Shown here piece after piece: positions 8,870 through 16,790 of a stretch of DNA of 34,359 nucleotides. Where the stretch lies: NCBI GenBank assembly GCA_002167435.2, contig NHBR02000123.1, positions 1-34,359 of the forward strand. The letters are read 5' to 3'. The notes beneath the pieces were generated by a model. The model ran no database searches. It was not told where the DNA came from and saw only the letters and a list, made by a program, of their open reading frames with translations. The translations under genes were made by a program, and so were the position numbers. This DNA comes from Allomuricauda sp. TMED12. Its GTDB lineage: Bacteria; Bacteroidota; Bacteroidia; Flavobacteriales; Flavobacteriaceae. The stretch's first letter is position 1. Every line of letters begins with the position of its first letter.

Positions 8870-9430
8870 TTGGAAAAAACCGACGATTCCATCAAGGAGA
8901 TTATACAAAAGGCAAAACAAGGAAACCAAATTGCCTTCAGTACACTCTTGGACACTTTTTGGAACGATGTTTATGGATTTCAGATACTCCGCACCAAAAA
9001 TGAAAATGACGCCGAAGATATTACCATACGAACATTTTCCAAGGCTTTCGATAAAATTGACACTTACGACGAAACCTATGAGTTCAAGACCTGGCTCATC
9101 ACCATTTCCAAAAACCTTCATGTAGACCTTCTTAGAAAACGTAAAAGAAGCCTGTTGAACGAGATGGATTCCCGTGGGGACGAAGTAAAAAAGGTTTTGG
9201 ACGAAACACCATCGGTAGAAGACCGATTGATTACCGAGCAAAACTTGGCCAACCTACTTAGGGACATCAAAAAATTAAAGCCCCATTACCAAAAGGTCAT
9301 CAACCTACGTTATTTCCACGAAATGAGTTATGCCGATATCGCCAAAGAACTCAACGAACCTGTTAACAATGTGAAAGTAAAATTGCTTCGGGCAAAAAAG
9401 CTTTTGGCGGAAATCATCAAAAAAAAGTGA
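8870..9430 (+). CDS. ECF-type RNA polymerase sigma factor without an adjacent anti-sigma
   Basis: Sigma-70 family protein of 186 residues. Region 2 spans about 20-95 (AFSTLLDTFWNDVYGF, ENDAEDITIRTFSKAF, FKTWLITISKNLHVDLLRKRKR). Region 4 spans about 125-180 (LKPHYQKVINLRYFHEMSYADIAKELNEPVNNVKVKLLRAKK). The start is TTG at 8870; there is no in-frame ATG or GTG nearby, and MEKTDDSIKEIIQKAKQGN is the expected N-terminus. No anti-sigma gene adjoins it. It lies between the four-cysteine membrane protein and lipA. The wing of region 2 is highly basic (RKRKR), consistent with DNA binding. The regulon cannot be inferred. Confidence 0.9.
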   Translation: MEKTDDSIKEIIQKAKQGNQIAFSTLLDTFWNDVYGFQILRTKNENDAEDITIRTFSKAFDKIDTYDETYEFKTWLITISKNLHVDLLRKRKRSLLNEMDSRGDEVKKVLDETPSVEDRLITEQNLANLLRDIKKLKPHYQKVINLRYFHEMSYADIAKELNEPVNNVKVKLLRAKKLLAEIIKKK

Positions 9431-9466
9431 GCCACTTCAGTTCACAAATTTTCCTTCCCAGTTTTG

Positions 9467-9474
9467 TATCTTTG
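9467..9474 (+). promoter_or_regulatory. -7 box of the lipA operon
   Basis: TATCTTTG matches TAnnTTTG exactly, in the extended context TTTTGTATCTTTG, and ends 18 nt before the lipA ATG. The same core (TTTTGTACCTTTG) precedes the gene at 8631. No clear -33 TTG is visible. Confidence 0.6.
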
Positions 9475-9492
9475 TAAATCAAATTTATTTGT

Positions 9493-10368
9493 ATGAGTAC
9501 AAGTGTAGCAGAAAATGTTCTTCCACCCAAAGGAAAGCCAAAATGGTTAAGGGTTAAGCTCCCAACAGGTAAAAAATATACTCAGCTAAGAGGCCTTGTG
9601 GACAAGTACGACCTACATACCATTTGCACCTCTGGAAGTTGCCCAAATATGGGCGAATGTTGGGGAGAAGGCACAGCTACCTTTATGATTCTGGGCAACA
9701 TTTGTACCCGCTCCTGTGGCTTTTGCGGGGTAAAAACGGGAAGACCGGAAACTGTTGACTGGGCAGAACCCGAAAAAGTGGCCCGTTCCATAAAAATCAT
9801 GAACATTAAGCATGCCGTACTTACCTCTGTAGATCGTGACGATCTTAAGGATATGGGCTCCATTATTTGGGCGGAAACGGTAAAAGCTGTCAGGAGAATG
9901 AATCCTGAGACTACCATGGAAACACTAATACCCGATTTTCAGGGAATCTCAACACATTTGGATAGAATAATAAAAGTTGCTCCTGAAGTGATTTCGCACA
10001 ACATGGAAACCGTCAAAAGGTTGACACGCGAAGTTAGGATACAGGCCAAATACGAACGAAGCCTCGAAGTGCTGGACTATTTAAAGAAAAATGGTGCCAA
10101 AAGAACCAAATCTGGTATTATGCTAGGTCTGGGAGAAGAAGAGGATGAAGTAATTTCTACGATGGAAGACCTTAGAAAGGCTGATGTTGATGTAATTACT
10201 ATTGGCCAATACCTACAACCTTCAAAAAAACACTTGCCAGTAAAACAATTTATTTTACCGGAACAGTTTAAAAAATATGAGGAAGTCGGGTTGGAAATGG
10301 GCTTTAGGCATGTGGAAAGTGGAGCCTTGGTTCGTTCATCCTACAAGGCACACAAACACATTCACTAG
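9493..10368 (+). CDS. lipA: Lipoyl synthase
   Basis: Radical SAM enzyme that inserts two sulfur atoms into protein-bound octanoyl groups to make lipoyl cofactor for 2-oxo-acid dehydrogenases and the glycine cleavage system. 291 residues, normal length. Both iron-sulfur sites are visible: the auxiliary cluster C45-x4-C50-x5-C56 and the radical SAM motif C71-x3-C75-x2-C78. The C-terminal RSSYKA (281-286) supplies the conserved serine ligand. It has its own -7 box and is followed 24 nt later by a GAPDH gene, so it may head a lipA-gap-kinase transcript. Confidence 0.97.
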   Translation: MSTSVAENVLPPKGKPKWLRVKLPTGKKYTQLRGLVDKYDLHTICTSGSCPNMGECWGEGTATFMILGNICTRSCGFCGVKTGRPETVDWAEPEKVARSIKIMNIKHAVLTSVDRDDLKDMGSIIWAETVKAVRRMNPETTMETLIPDFQGISTHLDRIIKVAPEVISHNMETVKRLTREVRIQAKYERSLEVLDYLKKNGAKRTKSGIMLGLGEEEDEVISTMEDLRKADVDVITIGQYLQPSKKHLPVKQFILPEQFKKYEEVGLEMGFRHVESGALVRSSYKAHKHIH

Positions 10369-10392
10369 CACAACCTCCCTTCGCTCCCGATC

Positions 10393-11406
10393 ATGAAAAA
10401 TATCACCACTGTTGGCATCAATGGCTTTGGCCGTATCGGCAGAACCCTTTTTAGGCTTTTACTGAACCATCCGAACATCAAAGTAGTGGCCATAAACGAT
10501 TTGGCCAATGCCGAAACCCTTGCACATTTAGTAAAGTACGATAGCATTCATGGAGTATTGAACGCAAATGTGTCACACAAGGATAATTTTATTCTAGTCG
10601 AAGGAAGGGAAATTCCTGTGCTCAATTACAATCATCCCAAAGAAATTGATTGGAAATCGCATCAGGTTGATATCGTTGTAGAATCTACCGGGAAATTTAA
10701 AACACGAGAAGATTTAGGGTTCCATGTAAAAAATGGGGCCAAAAAAGTAATTCTTTCCGTTCCCCCGACTGATGACTCTATCAAAATGGTGGTTTTGGGG
10801 GTCAATGAGGAAATTATCAATGCGGAGGACGAAATTATTTCCAATGCCTCCTGCACTACCAACAATGCAGCCCCAATGATCAAGGTAATTAATGAATTGT
10901 GTGGCATAGAGCAGGCATATATCACTACGATACATTCCTATACCTCAGACCAGAGTTTGCACGATAGTCCCCACCGTGATCTCAGAAGATCTCGGGCCGC
11001 CGGACAATCCATAATACCTACAACAACAGGGGCCGCTAAAGCATTGACAAGTATTTTTCCCGAACTATCCGATGTAATAGGCGGATGTGGCATACGTGTT
11101 CCGGTTCCTAACGGTTCGCTAACCGATATTACCTTCAACGTAATAAAAGAAACTTCCATTGAAGAAATAAACGCTACCTTTAAGAAACAAGCAGAAAACA
11201 ACCTAAAAGGCATACTCAATTACACGGAAGACCCTATTGTTTCTATCGATATAAACAATAGTTATTACTCTTGTACGTTTGATTCTTTGATGACCTCAGT
11301 GATTGGCAAAATGGTAAAAATCATTGGATGGTACGATAATGAAACTGGATATTGTTCCAGAATAATTGATTTAATAGCTTTGCTCATTAAGAAAAACTAC
11401 GTTTGA
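10393..11406 (+). CDS. gap: Glyceraldehyde-3-phosphate dehydrogenase, type I
   Basis: Converts glyceraldehyde-3-phosphate to 1,3-bisphosphoglycerate using NAD(P)+ in glycolysis, or the reverse in gluconeogenesis. 337 residues, full length. Seen: the Rossmann motif INGFGRIGR (9-17), IND with D36 at the end of beta-2, which favours NAD+ over NADP+, the active-site NASCTTNNAAP with C154, and partner histidine H181 in TTIHSYTSDQ. Flavobacteria usually carry more than one gap paralogue, so this may not be the main glycolytic copy. The stop TGA overlaps the TTG start of the histidine kinase gene by 4 bp. Confidence 0.95.
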   Translation: MKNITTVGINGFGRIGRTLFRLLLNHPNIKVVAINDLANAETLAHLVKYDSIHGVLNANVSHKDNFILVEGREIPVLNYNHPKEIDWKSHQVDIVVESTGKFKTREDLGFHVKNGAKKVILSVPPTDDSIKMVVLGVNEEIINAEDEIISNASCTTNNAAPMIKVINELCGIEQAYITTIHSYTSDQSLHDSPHRDLRRSRAAGQSIIPTTTGAAKALTSIFPELSDVIGGCGIRVPVPNGSLTDITFNVIKETSIEEINATFKKQAENNLKGILNYTEDPIVSIDINNSYYSCTFDSLMTSVIGKMVKIIGWYDNETGYCSRIIDLIALLIKKNYV

Positions 11407-13625
11407 ACTTCAACCTAGTAAACAAAAAAATAGGCGAAAGATCGCTACTCCTGTTGTGTATATTACTATGCATGCAATTCTCTTTTGCCCAAAGTGAAGG
11501 TAATTCCGCTTCAGATGTAAAGTCTATTTTTGATGAGTTTATGGCCTATCGCCACGAAAACAAAATAGACAAGGCCCTGGAAACCTTGGACAAAGCCGCC
11601 AACATTGCAGAGAGCAATGAAGACGCTAAACTTTTAGTGGACACGTATCATCAATATGCAAGGTTGTTTTTGGAAGAAGGCGATATAGATACTGCAATTT
11701 TTTATTTAGAAAGGGCGGGAGACTTCTTAAAGGACACTTCCTATTCGTACGGGCAAGCATTCCATTTATATTTGGATGGAGCTCTTAGATATGGAGAAGG
11801 CAACAATTTCCAAGCTTTGAAACAGCTCGAGGAATCCAGGAAACTTAGCAATAATAGAAACCTTACCAATAACATACTTTTACTCGAGGCCTATATTTAC
11901 ACCAATATTGAAAAATATGATGACGCCATTAAAAACCTACATGCGCTAATCGTTAACTCAGATGATAAAGAACGTGCATACCTGGCAACAAAAGCTAACC
12001 TACAATTAGCCGAAATAAGCATTACCTTAAATGACCTTGAAGAAGCCATTATCCATTCCAAAGCAGCTTTGGAGCTGGCTCAAAAACATAGTTTCGCTAA
12101 GGAAATAAAAAACGCTTTCGAGCAATTGTCAAACATTTATGAGACAAATGGCAATTATAGTGAGTCATTGATGTACACCAAAGAATTGGCTAAAATCAAG
12201 GATTCCATCTTTAATACAGAAAAAGCTAAACTGGATGCGGATACAGCGGATAAAATCCGGTTCGACCACCAAATGAACGAGCTTAATAAACTACAGGCCA
12301 AGAACGAAGAGCTGAGTGAATCGAAGAACCGTTCAGAAATTACAGCTATATTAACTTCTGCTTTTTTGACCATTATTTCTCTTTTGGCGGTTTCATTGTT
12401 CAGAAACAACCAAATTAAACTTAAAACAAACGATCTTCTTTATACCAAAAACAAAGAGTTGGAGTTGGCAAGGGATGCGGCGGTTTCTGCCATGGAAGCC
12501 AAAACCAACTTCCTATCAACAGTCACGCATGAGCTTAGAACACCTTTATATGCTGTTACAGGGCTTACCCATCTTTTATTGGAGGAAAACCCATCTGAAC
12601 ATCAAAAAGAACATTTAAAATCATTGAAATTCTCGGGAGAATACCTGCTTAATTTTATAAATGACATTCTTCAAATCAATAAAATTGATGCGGACAAACT
12701 TGAACCGCTAAGTATAGAGTTCAAACTTGAAAAAGTACTTGGGGATGTGGTGGAATCACTACAACAAAATGCCAATGAAAAAAATACCGAGCTCATTCTG
12801 GATTATGACGCTAAAATCCCGAAAAAATTATTGGGAGACCCCATTAAGCTATCCCAAATTTTCATGAACCTTGTTGGTAACGCCCTCAAATTCACCAAAA
12901 ATGGCAAAGTTGAGGTTATAGCCAAAAAGCTTAAAAAAGAAGAAGACCAAGTAAAACTATATTTTGAAGTAAGAGATAACGGAATTGGCATTTCGGAGGA
13001 CCAACAGAAAAATATTTTTGACAGTTTCGAACAAGGGTCTATACAAATCAACAGAGAATATGGAGGTACCGGCCTTGGCTTGACCATTGTTAAAAGTCTT
13101 TTGGGCTTGTTTGGGAGCACAATTAACCTAGAGAGTGAACTTGGGCACGGAAGTTCCTTCTATTTTGAAATGGATCTGGATTATGAAAGTAAAGAAGGGG
13201 AAGATGTTGCCTTTGAACTGAATCCCGAAGAGTTCCAATTTAAAGGGCTGCATGTTCTAGTGGTAGAAGACAACAAAATCAATCAGGTGATAACCAAAAA
13301 AATGCTCACCAAAAAAGAGATCACCTGCGACATCGCCAATAATGGTAACGAAGCCATTGACCTAGCCAAAAGCAACACTTACGACGCTATTTTAATGGAC
13401 ATCCATATGCCTGGCATTAGTGGGGAAGAAGCTACACGCCAAATACGTAAGTTTGATACAGTTATTCCAATTATTGCACTTACAGCCATTTCTTTGGACG
13501 ACAGTTTGGACAGTTTTTATGAGGCAGGCTGTAATGATGTGGTCACAAAACCGTTTAAGCCCGAAGTGTTCTACCAAAAAATTGGTGAGAATATCTTTAG
13601 AAGCAAAATGGAAGGTTCCGTTTAG
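11403..13625 (+). CDS. TPR-containing hybrid sensor histidine kinase
   Basis: A 740-residue hybrid two-component sensor. Order: signal peptide (1-30, ending FSFAQ), periplasmic TPR-like helical repeats (about 35-270), a transmembrane helix (about 314-333), a linker, HisKA with phospho-acceptor H376 in STVTHELRTPL, HATPase with N-box N493, DNGIGI (525-530) and GGTGLGL (554-560), then a receiver domain (615-735) with acidic D623, phospho-acceptor D666 in LMDIHMPG and K716 in TKPFKP. No DNA-binding output domain is present, so it must phosphorylate another protein through a relay. The TTG start at 11403 is needed to keep the signal peptide n-region (KKIGERS). It overlaps the GAPDH stop by 4 bp, and its own stop overlaps lpxK tail to tail. 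Confidence 0.94.
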   Translation: MNFNLVNKKIGERSLLLLCILLCMQFSFAQSEGNSASDVKSIFDEFMAYRHENKIDKALETLDKAANIAESNEDAKLLVDTYHQYARLFLEEGDIDTAIFYLERAGDFLKDTSYSYGQAFHLYLDGALRYGEGNNFQALKQLEESRKLSNNRNLTNNILLLEAYIYTNIEKYDDAIKNLHALIVNSDDKERAYLATKANLQLAEISITLNDLEEAIIHSKAALELAQKHSFAKEIKNAFEQLSNIYETNGNYSESLMYTKELAKIKDSIFNTEKAKLDADTADKIRFDHQMNELNKLQAKNEELSESKNRSEITAILTSAFLTIISLLAVSLFRNNQIKLKTNDLLYTKNKELELARDAAVSAMEAKTNFLSTVTHELRTPLYAVTGLTHLLLEENPSEHQKEHLKSLKFSGEYLLNFINDILQINKIDADKLEPLSIEFKLEKVLGDVVESLQQNANEKNTELILDYDAKIPKKLLGDPIKLSQIFMNLVGNALKFTKNGKVEVIAKKLKKEEDQVKLYFEVRDNGIGISEDQQKNIFDSFEQGSIQINREYGGTGLGLTIVKSLLGLFGSTINLESELGHGSSFYFEMDLDYESKEGEDVAFELNPEEFQFKGLHVLVVEDNKINQVITKKMLTKKEITCDIANNGNEAIDLAKSNTYDAILMDIHMPGISGEEATRQIRKFDTVIPIIALTAISLDDSLDSFYEAGCNDVVTKPFKPEVFYQKIGENIFRSKMEGSV

Positions 13626-14620
13626 CACAAGTCTCGAACTGCTTTTTTCAAAACTTCCATGTCCGTAGGAGAAAGATCATGTGTTATTTCCAAATAATAT
13701 AGATTTTCAAACCTCCCCGTTAACCGGACAAAGTCTTTCTCTGTGGTCAATACCATTTCGTATCCTTCAAACTGTTCAATTTCCTTGTTCGTAAAATGGT
13801 GATGGTCACTAAATTCGAAGTGTTTAAAACCAATTCCCTGAGAATTTAAGTATTCAACCAAGGGTTCCGGTGATGCAATACCCGTAACCAATGCCAATTG
13901 CTTACCTTTCAATTGGGATAATTGGATTTTGTTTTGTCTCCCATCAGTTACAAAATCATTATACTTCAAAGAAGCAAATAATACCTTTTGATGTGATTTG
14001 GGTTGAAGCTTACCAATAATCTCCCCTTTTTTATCTTCTTGTAATGATTCAGGACATTTGGTAACGATAATCAAATCTGCACGTTTGGCTTCTTTTTTGG
14101 CATCCCGAAGGTTACCCGTTGGCAAATACCAATCATTTACATATAAATTCTGATAAGTCGTGAGTAAAATAGAAAAAGTGGGCTTTACCTTTCTATGCTG
14201 AAAAGCATCATCCAAAACAATGATTTCTGGATTGACTAAACTTTGCAGTTTCTCGATGCCATTACGTCTATTCGCATCAACCGCAACAGCGACCTCAGAA
14301 AATTTTTGATGAATTTGATACGGTTCATCGCCCAATTCCAAAACAGTACTTTCTGGACCGCCCAAGTAAAACCCGCTGGATTTACGTTTGTATCCTCGAC
14401 TTAGGACAGCAATCTTTCGGTCAGACAATATCCGCAGTAAATATTCAGTCATCGGAGTTTTTCCCGTACCGCCCACACTCAGGTTGCCCACACAAATGGT
14501 CGGTGTTTTGTACGATTTGGATGAAAAAAAACCCACATCAAACAAAAAGTTTCGAACATAAACCACGAGGGCATAGATCAACGAAATAGGGAACGCTATT
14601 TTCCGAAGCAATTGAAGCAT
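13622..14620 (-). CDS. lpxK: Tetraacyldisaccharide 4'-kinase
   Basis: Phosphorylates the 4' position of the lipid A disaccharide at the inner membrane, an essential step for lipopolysaccharide. 332 residues from the ATG at 14620, which gives the expected MLQLLRKIAFPIS N-terminal membrane anchor. The frame stays open upstream to 14722, but that extension would run into the divergent Nif3 gene and is not family-like. Seen: the Walker A-type NLSVGGTGKTP (about 45-55), VDANRRNG, and the downstream DDAFQHRKV motif. The stop overlaps the histidine kinase stop by 4 bp in convergent orientation. Confidence 0.95.
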   Translation of the reverse strand: MLQLLRKIAFPISLIYALVVYVRNFLFDVGFFSSKSYKTPTICVGNLSVGGTGKTPMTEYLLRILSDRKIAVLSRGYKRKSSGFYLGGPESTVLELGDEPYQIHQKFSEVAVAVDANRRNGIEKLQSLVNPEIIVLDDAFQHRKVKPTFSILLTTYQNLYVNDWYLPTGNLRDAKKEAKRADLIIVTKCPESLQEDKKGEIIGKLQPKSHQKVLFASLKYNDFVTDGRQNKIQLSQLKGKQLALVTGIASPEPLVEYLNSQGIGFKHFEFSDHHHFTNKEIEQFEGYEMVLTTEKDFVRLTGRFENLYYLEITHDLSPTDMEVLKKAVRDLC

Positions 14621-14648
14621 TGAACGAAAATATAATATTTTATCTTTA
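14620..14648 (+). promoter_or_regulatory. Candidate promoter of the Nif3 operon
   Basis: TTG (14620-14622), an 18-nt spacer and TATCTTTA (14641-14648, seven of eight to TAnnTTTG) end 20 nt before the Nif3 ATG. It lies in the 48-bp gap between divergent lpxK and Nif3. Confidence 0.45.
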
Positions 14649-14668
14649 GCCCACTTAACATTTTTAAA

Positions 14669-15763
14669 ATGACCGTTAACGAGATAGCAAAAGTGCTTGA
14701 AGAATTGGCGCCTTTGGCACACGCCGAAGATTTTGACAACGTAGGTTTATTGGTTGGCGACCCCAACAAGAAGGTTGAAGGTATTTTGGTGACCTTGGAC
14801 ACACTTGAAAACGTAGTGGACGAAGCCATCGAAAAAAAGTGTGACCTAATCGTGAGTTTTCACCCGATCATCTTTAAAGGGTTAAAAAGATTGACAGGAA
14901 GCAACTACGTGGAGCGCGTAGTGCTCAAAGCCATTGCCAACAATATTGCCATTTACAGTATGCACACCGCATTGGACAACAGCAAAATGGGTGTCAATGC
15001 TAAAATTTGTGAGGTTCTTGGGTTAAAAAATCCCGAAATCCTGATTCCAAGAGCAAAAAGCATTAAAAAATTAATCACCTACGCCCCTATGGCAGATGCG
15101 GAACAAATAAAATTGGCATTGTTCAAAGCTGGTGCTGGAGATATTGGGAAGTACAGCCATTGCAGTTACAGTTTGGAAGGTGTTGGAAGTTTTAAGGCAG
15201 AAAACGGTGCCAATCCCACGGTTGGCAAAGTAGGTGAAGTTCATTTTGAAAAAGAAACACAAATCAACTTAATTTATTCCTTTGAAAAGGAAAAGGCCAT
15301 TCTAAAAGCGCTTTTTGAGGCACATCCTTACGAAGAAGTCGCTTATGAAGTACTCACATTGGAAAACACAAACCAAGATTTGGGTATGGGAATGCTTGGA
15401 ACCCTGGATAATGAAATGGATGAAAAAGAGTTTCTTCTATTGGTCAAGGAACAAATGGGTGCTTCCGTGGTTCGGCATTCGGAGTTGTTAGGGAAAAAGG
15501 TGAATAAAATAGCTGTTTTAGGGGGGAGCGGAGCATTTGCCATCGCTGCGGCTAAGAAGGCTGGAGCTGATATTTTAGTGACTGCAGACCTTAAATATCA
15601 CGATTTTTACCAGGCCGAAAACCAACTCGTGGTAGCCGATATTGGGCACTTTGAAACTGAGCAGTTTACAAAAGATTTATTGGTTGATTATCTTACGAAA
15701 AAAATTCCTAATTTTGCAGTCTCTTTATCGGAGAGTATAACGAATCCCATCAAGTATTTATAA
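14669..15763 (+). CDS. Nif3-like dinuclear metal-centre hexameric protein
   Basis: Member of the NIF3/YbgI/YqfO family, cytoplasmic proteins that form a hexameric toroid with a two-metal site. Often annotated GTP cyclohydrolase 1 type 2 homologue, although the cellular function is not settled. 364 residues is the long, YqfO-like form, in which a CutA-like domain (about 130-240, including AHPYEEVAYEVLTLE) is inserted between the two Nif3 halves. Candidate metal ligands are seen in SFHPIIFKGL, MHTALDNSKMGVN and, near the C-terminus, IGHFETEQF. It is followed 5 nt later by the coiled-coil zinc-ribbon-family gene, a pairing common in Bacteroidota. Confidence 0.94.
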   Translation: MTVNEIAKVLEELAPLAHAEDFDNVGLLVGDPNKKVEGILVTLDTLENVVDEAIEKKCDLIVSFHPIIFKGLKRLTGSNYVERVVLKAIANNIAIYSMHTALDNSKMGVNAKICEVLGLKNPEILIPRAKSIKKLITYAPMADAEQIKLALFKAGAGDIGKYSHCSYSLEGVGSFKAENGANPTVGKVGEVHFEKETQINLIYSFEKEKAILKALFEAHPYEEVAYEVLTLENTNQDLGMGMLGTLDNEMDEKEFLLLVKEQMGASVVRHSELLGKKVNKIAVLGGSGAFAIAAAKKAGADILVTADLKYHDFYQAENQLVVADIGHFETEQFTKDLLVDYLTKKIPNFAVSLSESITNPIKYL

Positions 15764-15768
15764 AATAT

Positions 15769-16548
15769 ATGGCGAACAAGAAAGAAAGCACTGTGGAAGA
15801 AAAGTTGAGAGCATTGTACGATTTGCAGCTTATCGACTCTAGAGTAGATGAAATCCGCAATGTTAGAGGCGAATTGCCTTTGGAAGTACAAGACTTGGAA
15901 GATGAAGTCCTTGGTCTTAAAACCAGAATGGACAAGTTAAAAACAGATGTCGAAACCGTTAACTTTGAGATTACTGCCAAGAAAAATCTTATTGATGAGT
16001 CCAAGGCACTCATGAAAAAGTATAGCGAGCAACAAAAAAATGTAAGGAACAGCCGCGAGTTCAATTCGTTGAGCAAAGAAGTGGAGTTCCAAGAGTTGGA
16101 GATTCAATTGGCCGAAAAGAACATTAAAGAATTCAAAGCGCAAATTGAGCAGAAAAAAGAAGTGATTTCTGCTACTAAGGAGAAGTTATCCGAGCGCGAA
16201 AGCCATCTTAAGCATAAAAAAGGTGAATTGGACGCTATTCTTGCCGAGACCGAGAAAGAAGAAAAAGCGCTTTTAAAGAAATCTGAAGAATACGAAGATA
16301 AAATCGAAGAGCGCTTGATCAAGGCTTATAAAAGAATCCGCCACAATGTAAAGAATGGTTTGGCCGTGGTTCCCGTAGAACGTGGAGCTTCCGGTGGTTC
16401 TTTCTTTACTATTCCACCACAGGTTCAGGTAGAGATTGCATCTCGCAAAAAAATAATTACCGATGAGCACAGTGGTAGAATTTTGGTAGATCCTCTATTA
16501 GCTGAAGAAGAACAGGATAGAATGGAAAAGCTTTTTGCCAAAATCTAA
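15769..16548 (+). CDS. Coiled-coil protein of the C4 zinc-ribbon family with cysteines lost
   Basis: A 259-residue protein. Residues 1-190 are almost entirely charged heptads, predicting a long antiparallel coiled coil. A C-terminal domain (about 195-250) aligns with the zf-RING_7/C4-type zinc ribbon found in this family. In the usual form that domain carries CGGC and CxxCGRIL. Here the corresponding segments read GASGGSFFTIPPQ and TDEHSGRILVDP, so all four expected metal-binding cysteines are absent while the flanking residues stay. The protein probably keeps the fold without zinc. Function unknown; relatives have been suggested to bind nucleic acid or act in secretion. It follows Nif3 by 5 nt and ends at a strong terminator. 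Confidence 0.88.
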   Translation: MANKKESTVEEKLRALYDLQLIDSRVDEIRNVRGELPLEVQDLEDEVLGLKTRMDKLKTDVETVNFEITAKKNLIDESKALMKKYSEQQKNVRNSREFNSLSKEVEFQELEIQLAEKNIKEFKAQIEQKKEVISATKEKLSERESHLKHKKGELDAILAETEKEEKALLKKSEEYEDKIEERLIKAYKRIRHNVKNGLAVVPVERGASGGSFFTIPPQVQVEIASRKKIITDEHSGRILVDPLLAEEEQDRMEKLFAKI

Positions 16549-16569
16549 TCTTCTTTTGAATAAGAAATT

Positions 16570-16597
16570 AAAAAGCCACCCAAAAGGTGGCTTTTTT
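16570..16597 (+). terminator. Rho-independent terminator of the Nif3 operon
   Basis: An 11-bp stem (AAAAAGCCACC at 16570-16580 with GGTGGCTTTTT at 16586-16596), a 5-nt loop and a run of six T residues (16592-16597). It follows the coiled-coil gene stop by about 20 bp. Confidence 0.9.
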
Positions 16598-16608
16598 GTT
16601 TTATGAAG

Positions 16609-16780
16609 TTGTCATTTCGAAATGAGCAAAGCGATTGGGGAATCTAAAAAGGTAATACCTGATAGGTGCTGGAGGTAGTTGAAGTACCATGCGACACCCT
16701 CCTTCAGTCCATTTTGTTTTGAAACAATTTGTGAAATTCGTATCAACAAAAGAGATTTTTTGCTATGCTCAAAATGACAA
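16609..16780. repeat. Long imperfect palindromic intergenic repeat
   Basis: The ends are inverted copies. TTGTCATTTCGAAATGAGC at the left is matched by CTATGCTCAAAATGACAA at the right, with AATCT/AGATT further in. Inner segments (about 16663-16709) form a second imperfect inverted repeat around GGAGG/CCTCC. This resembles the interspersed GTCATTTCGA-type palindromic elements common between flavobacterial genes. It fills the gap between the Nif3-operon terminator and the 3' end of kmo. It encodes no credible protein. Confidence 0.65.
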
Positions 16781-16790
16781 GCTAATTGGC

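Noticed and set aside
14621..14722. N-terminal extension of lpxK
   Set aside because: It overlaps the divergent Nif3 gene start and is not family-like; MLQLLRK at 14620 is the usual LpxK N-terminus.
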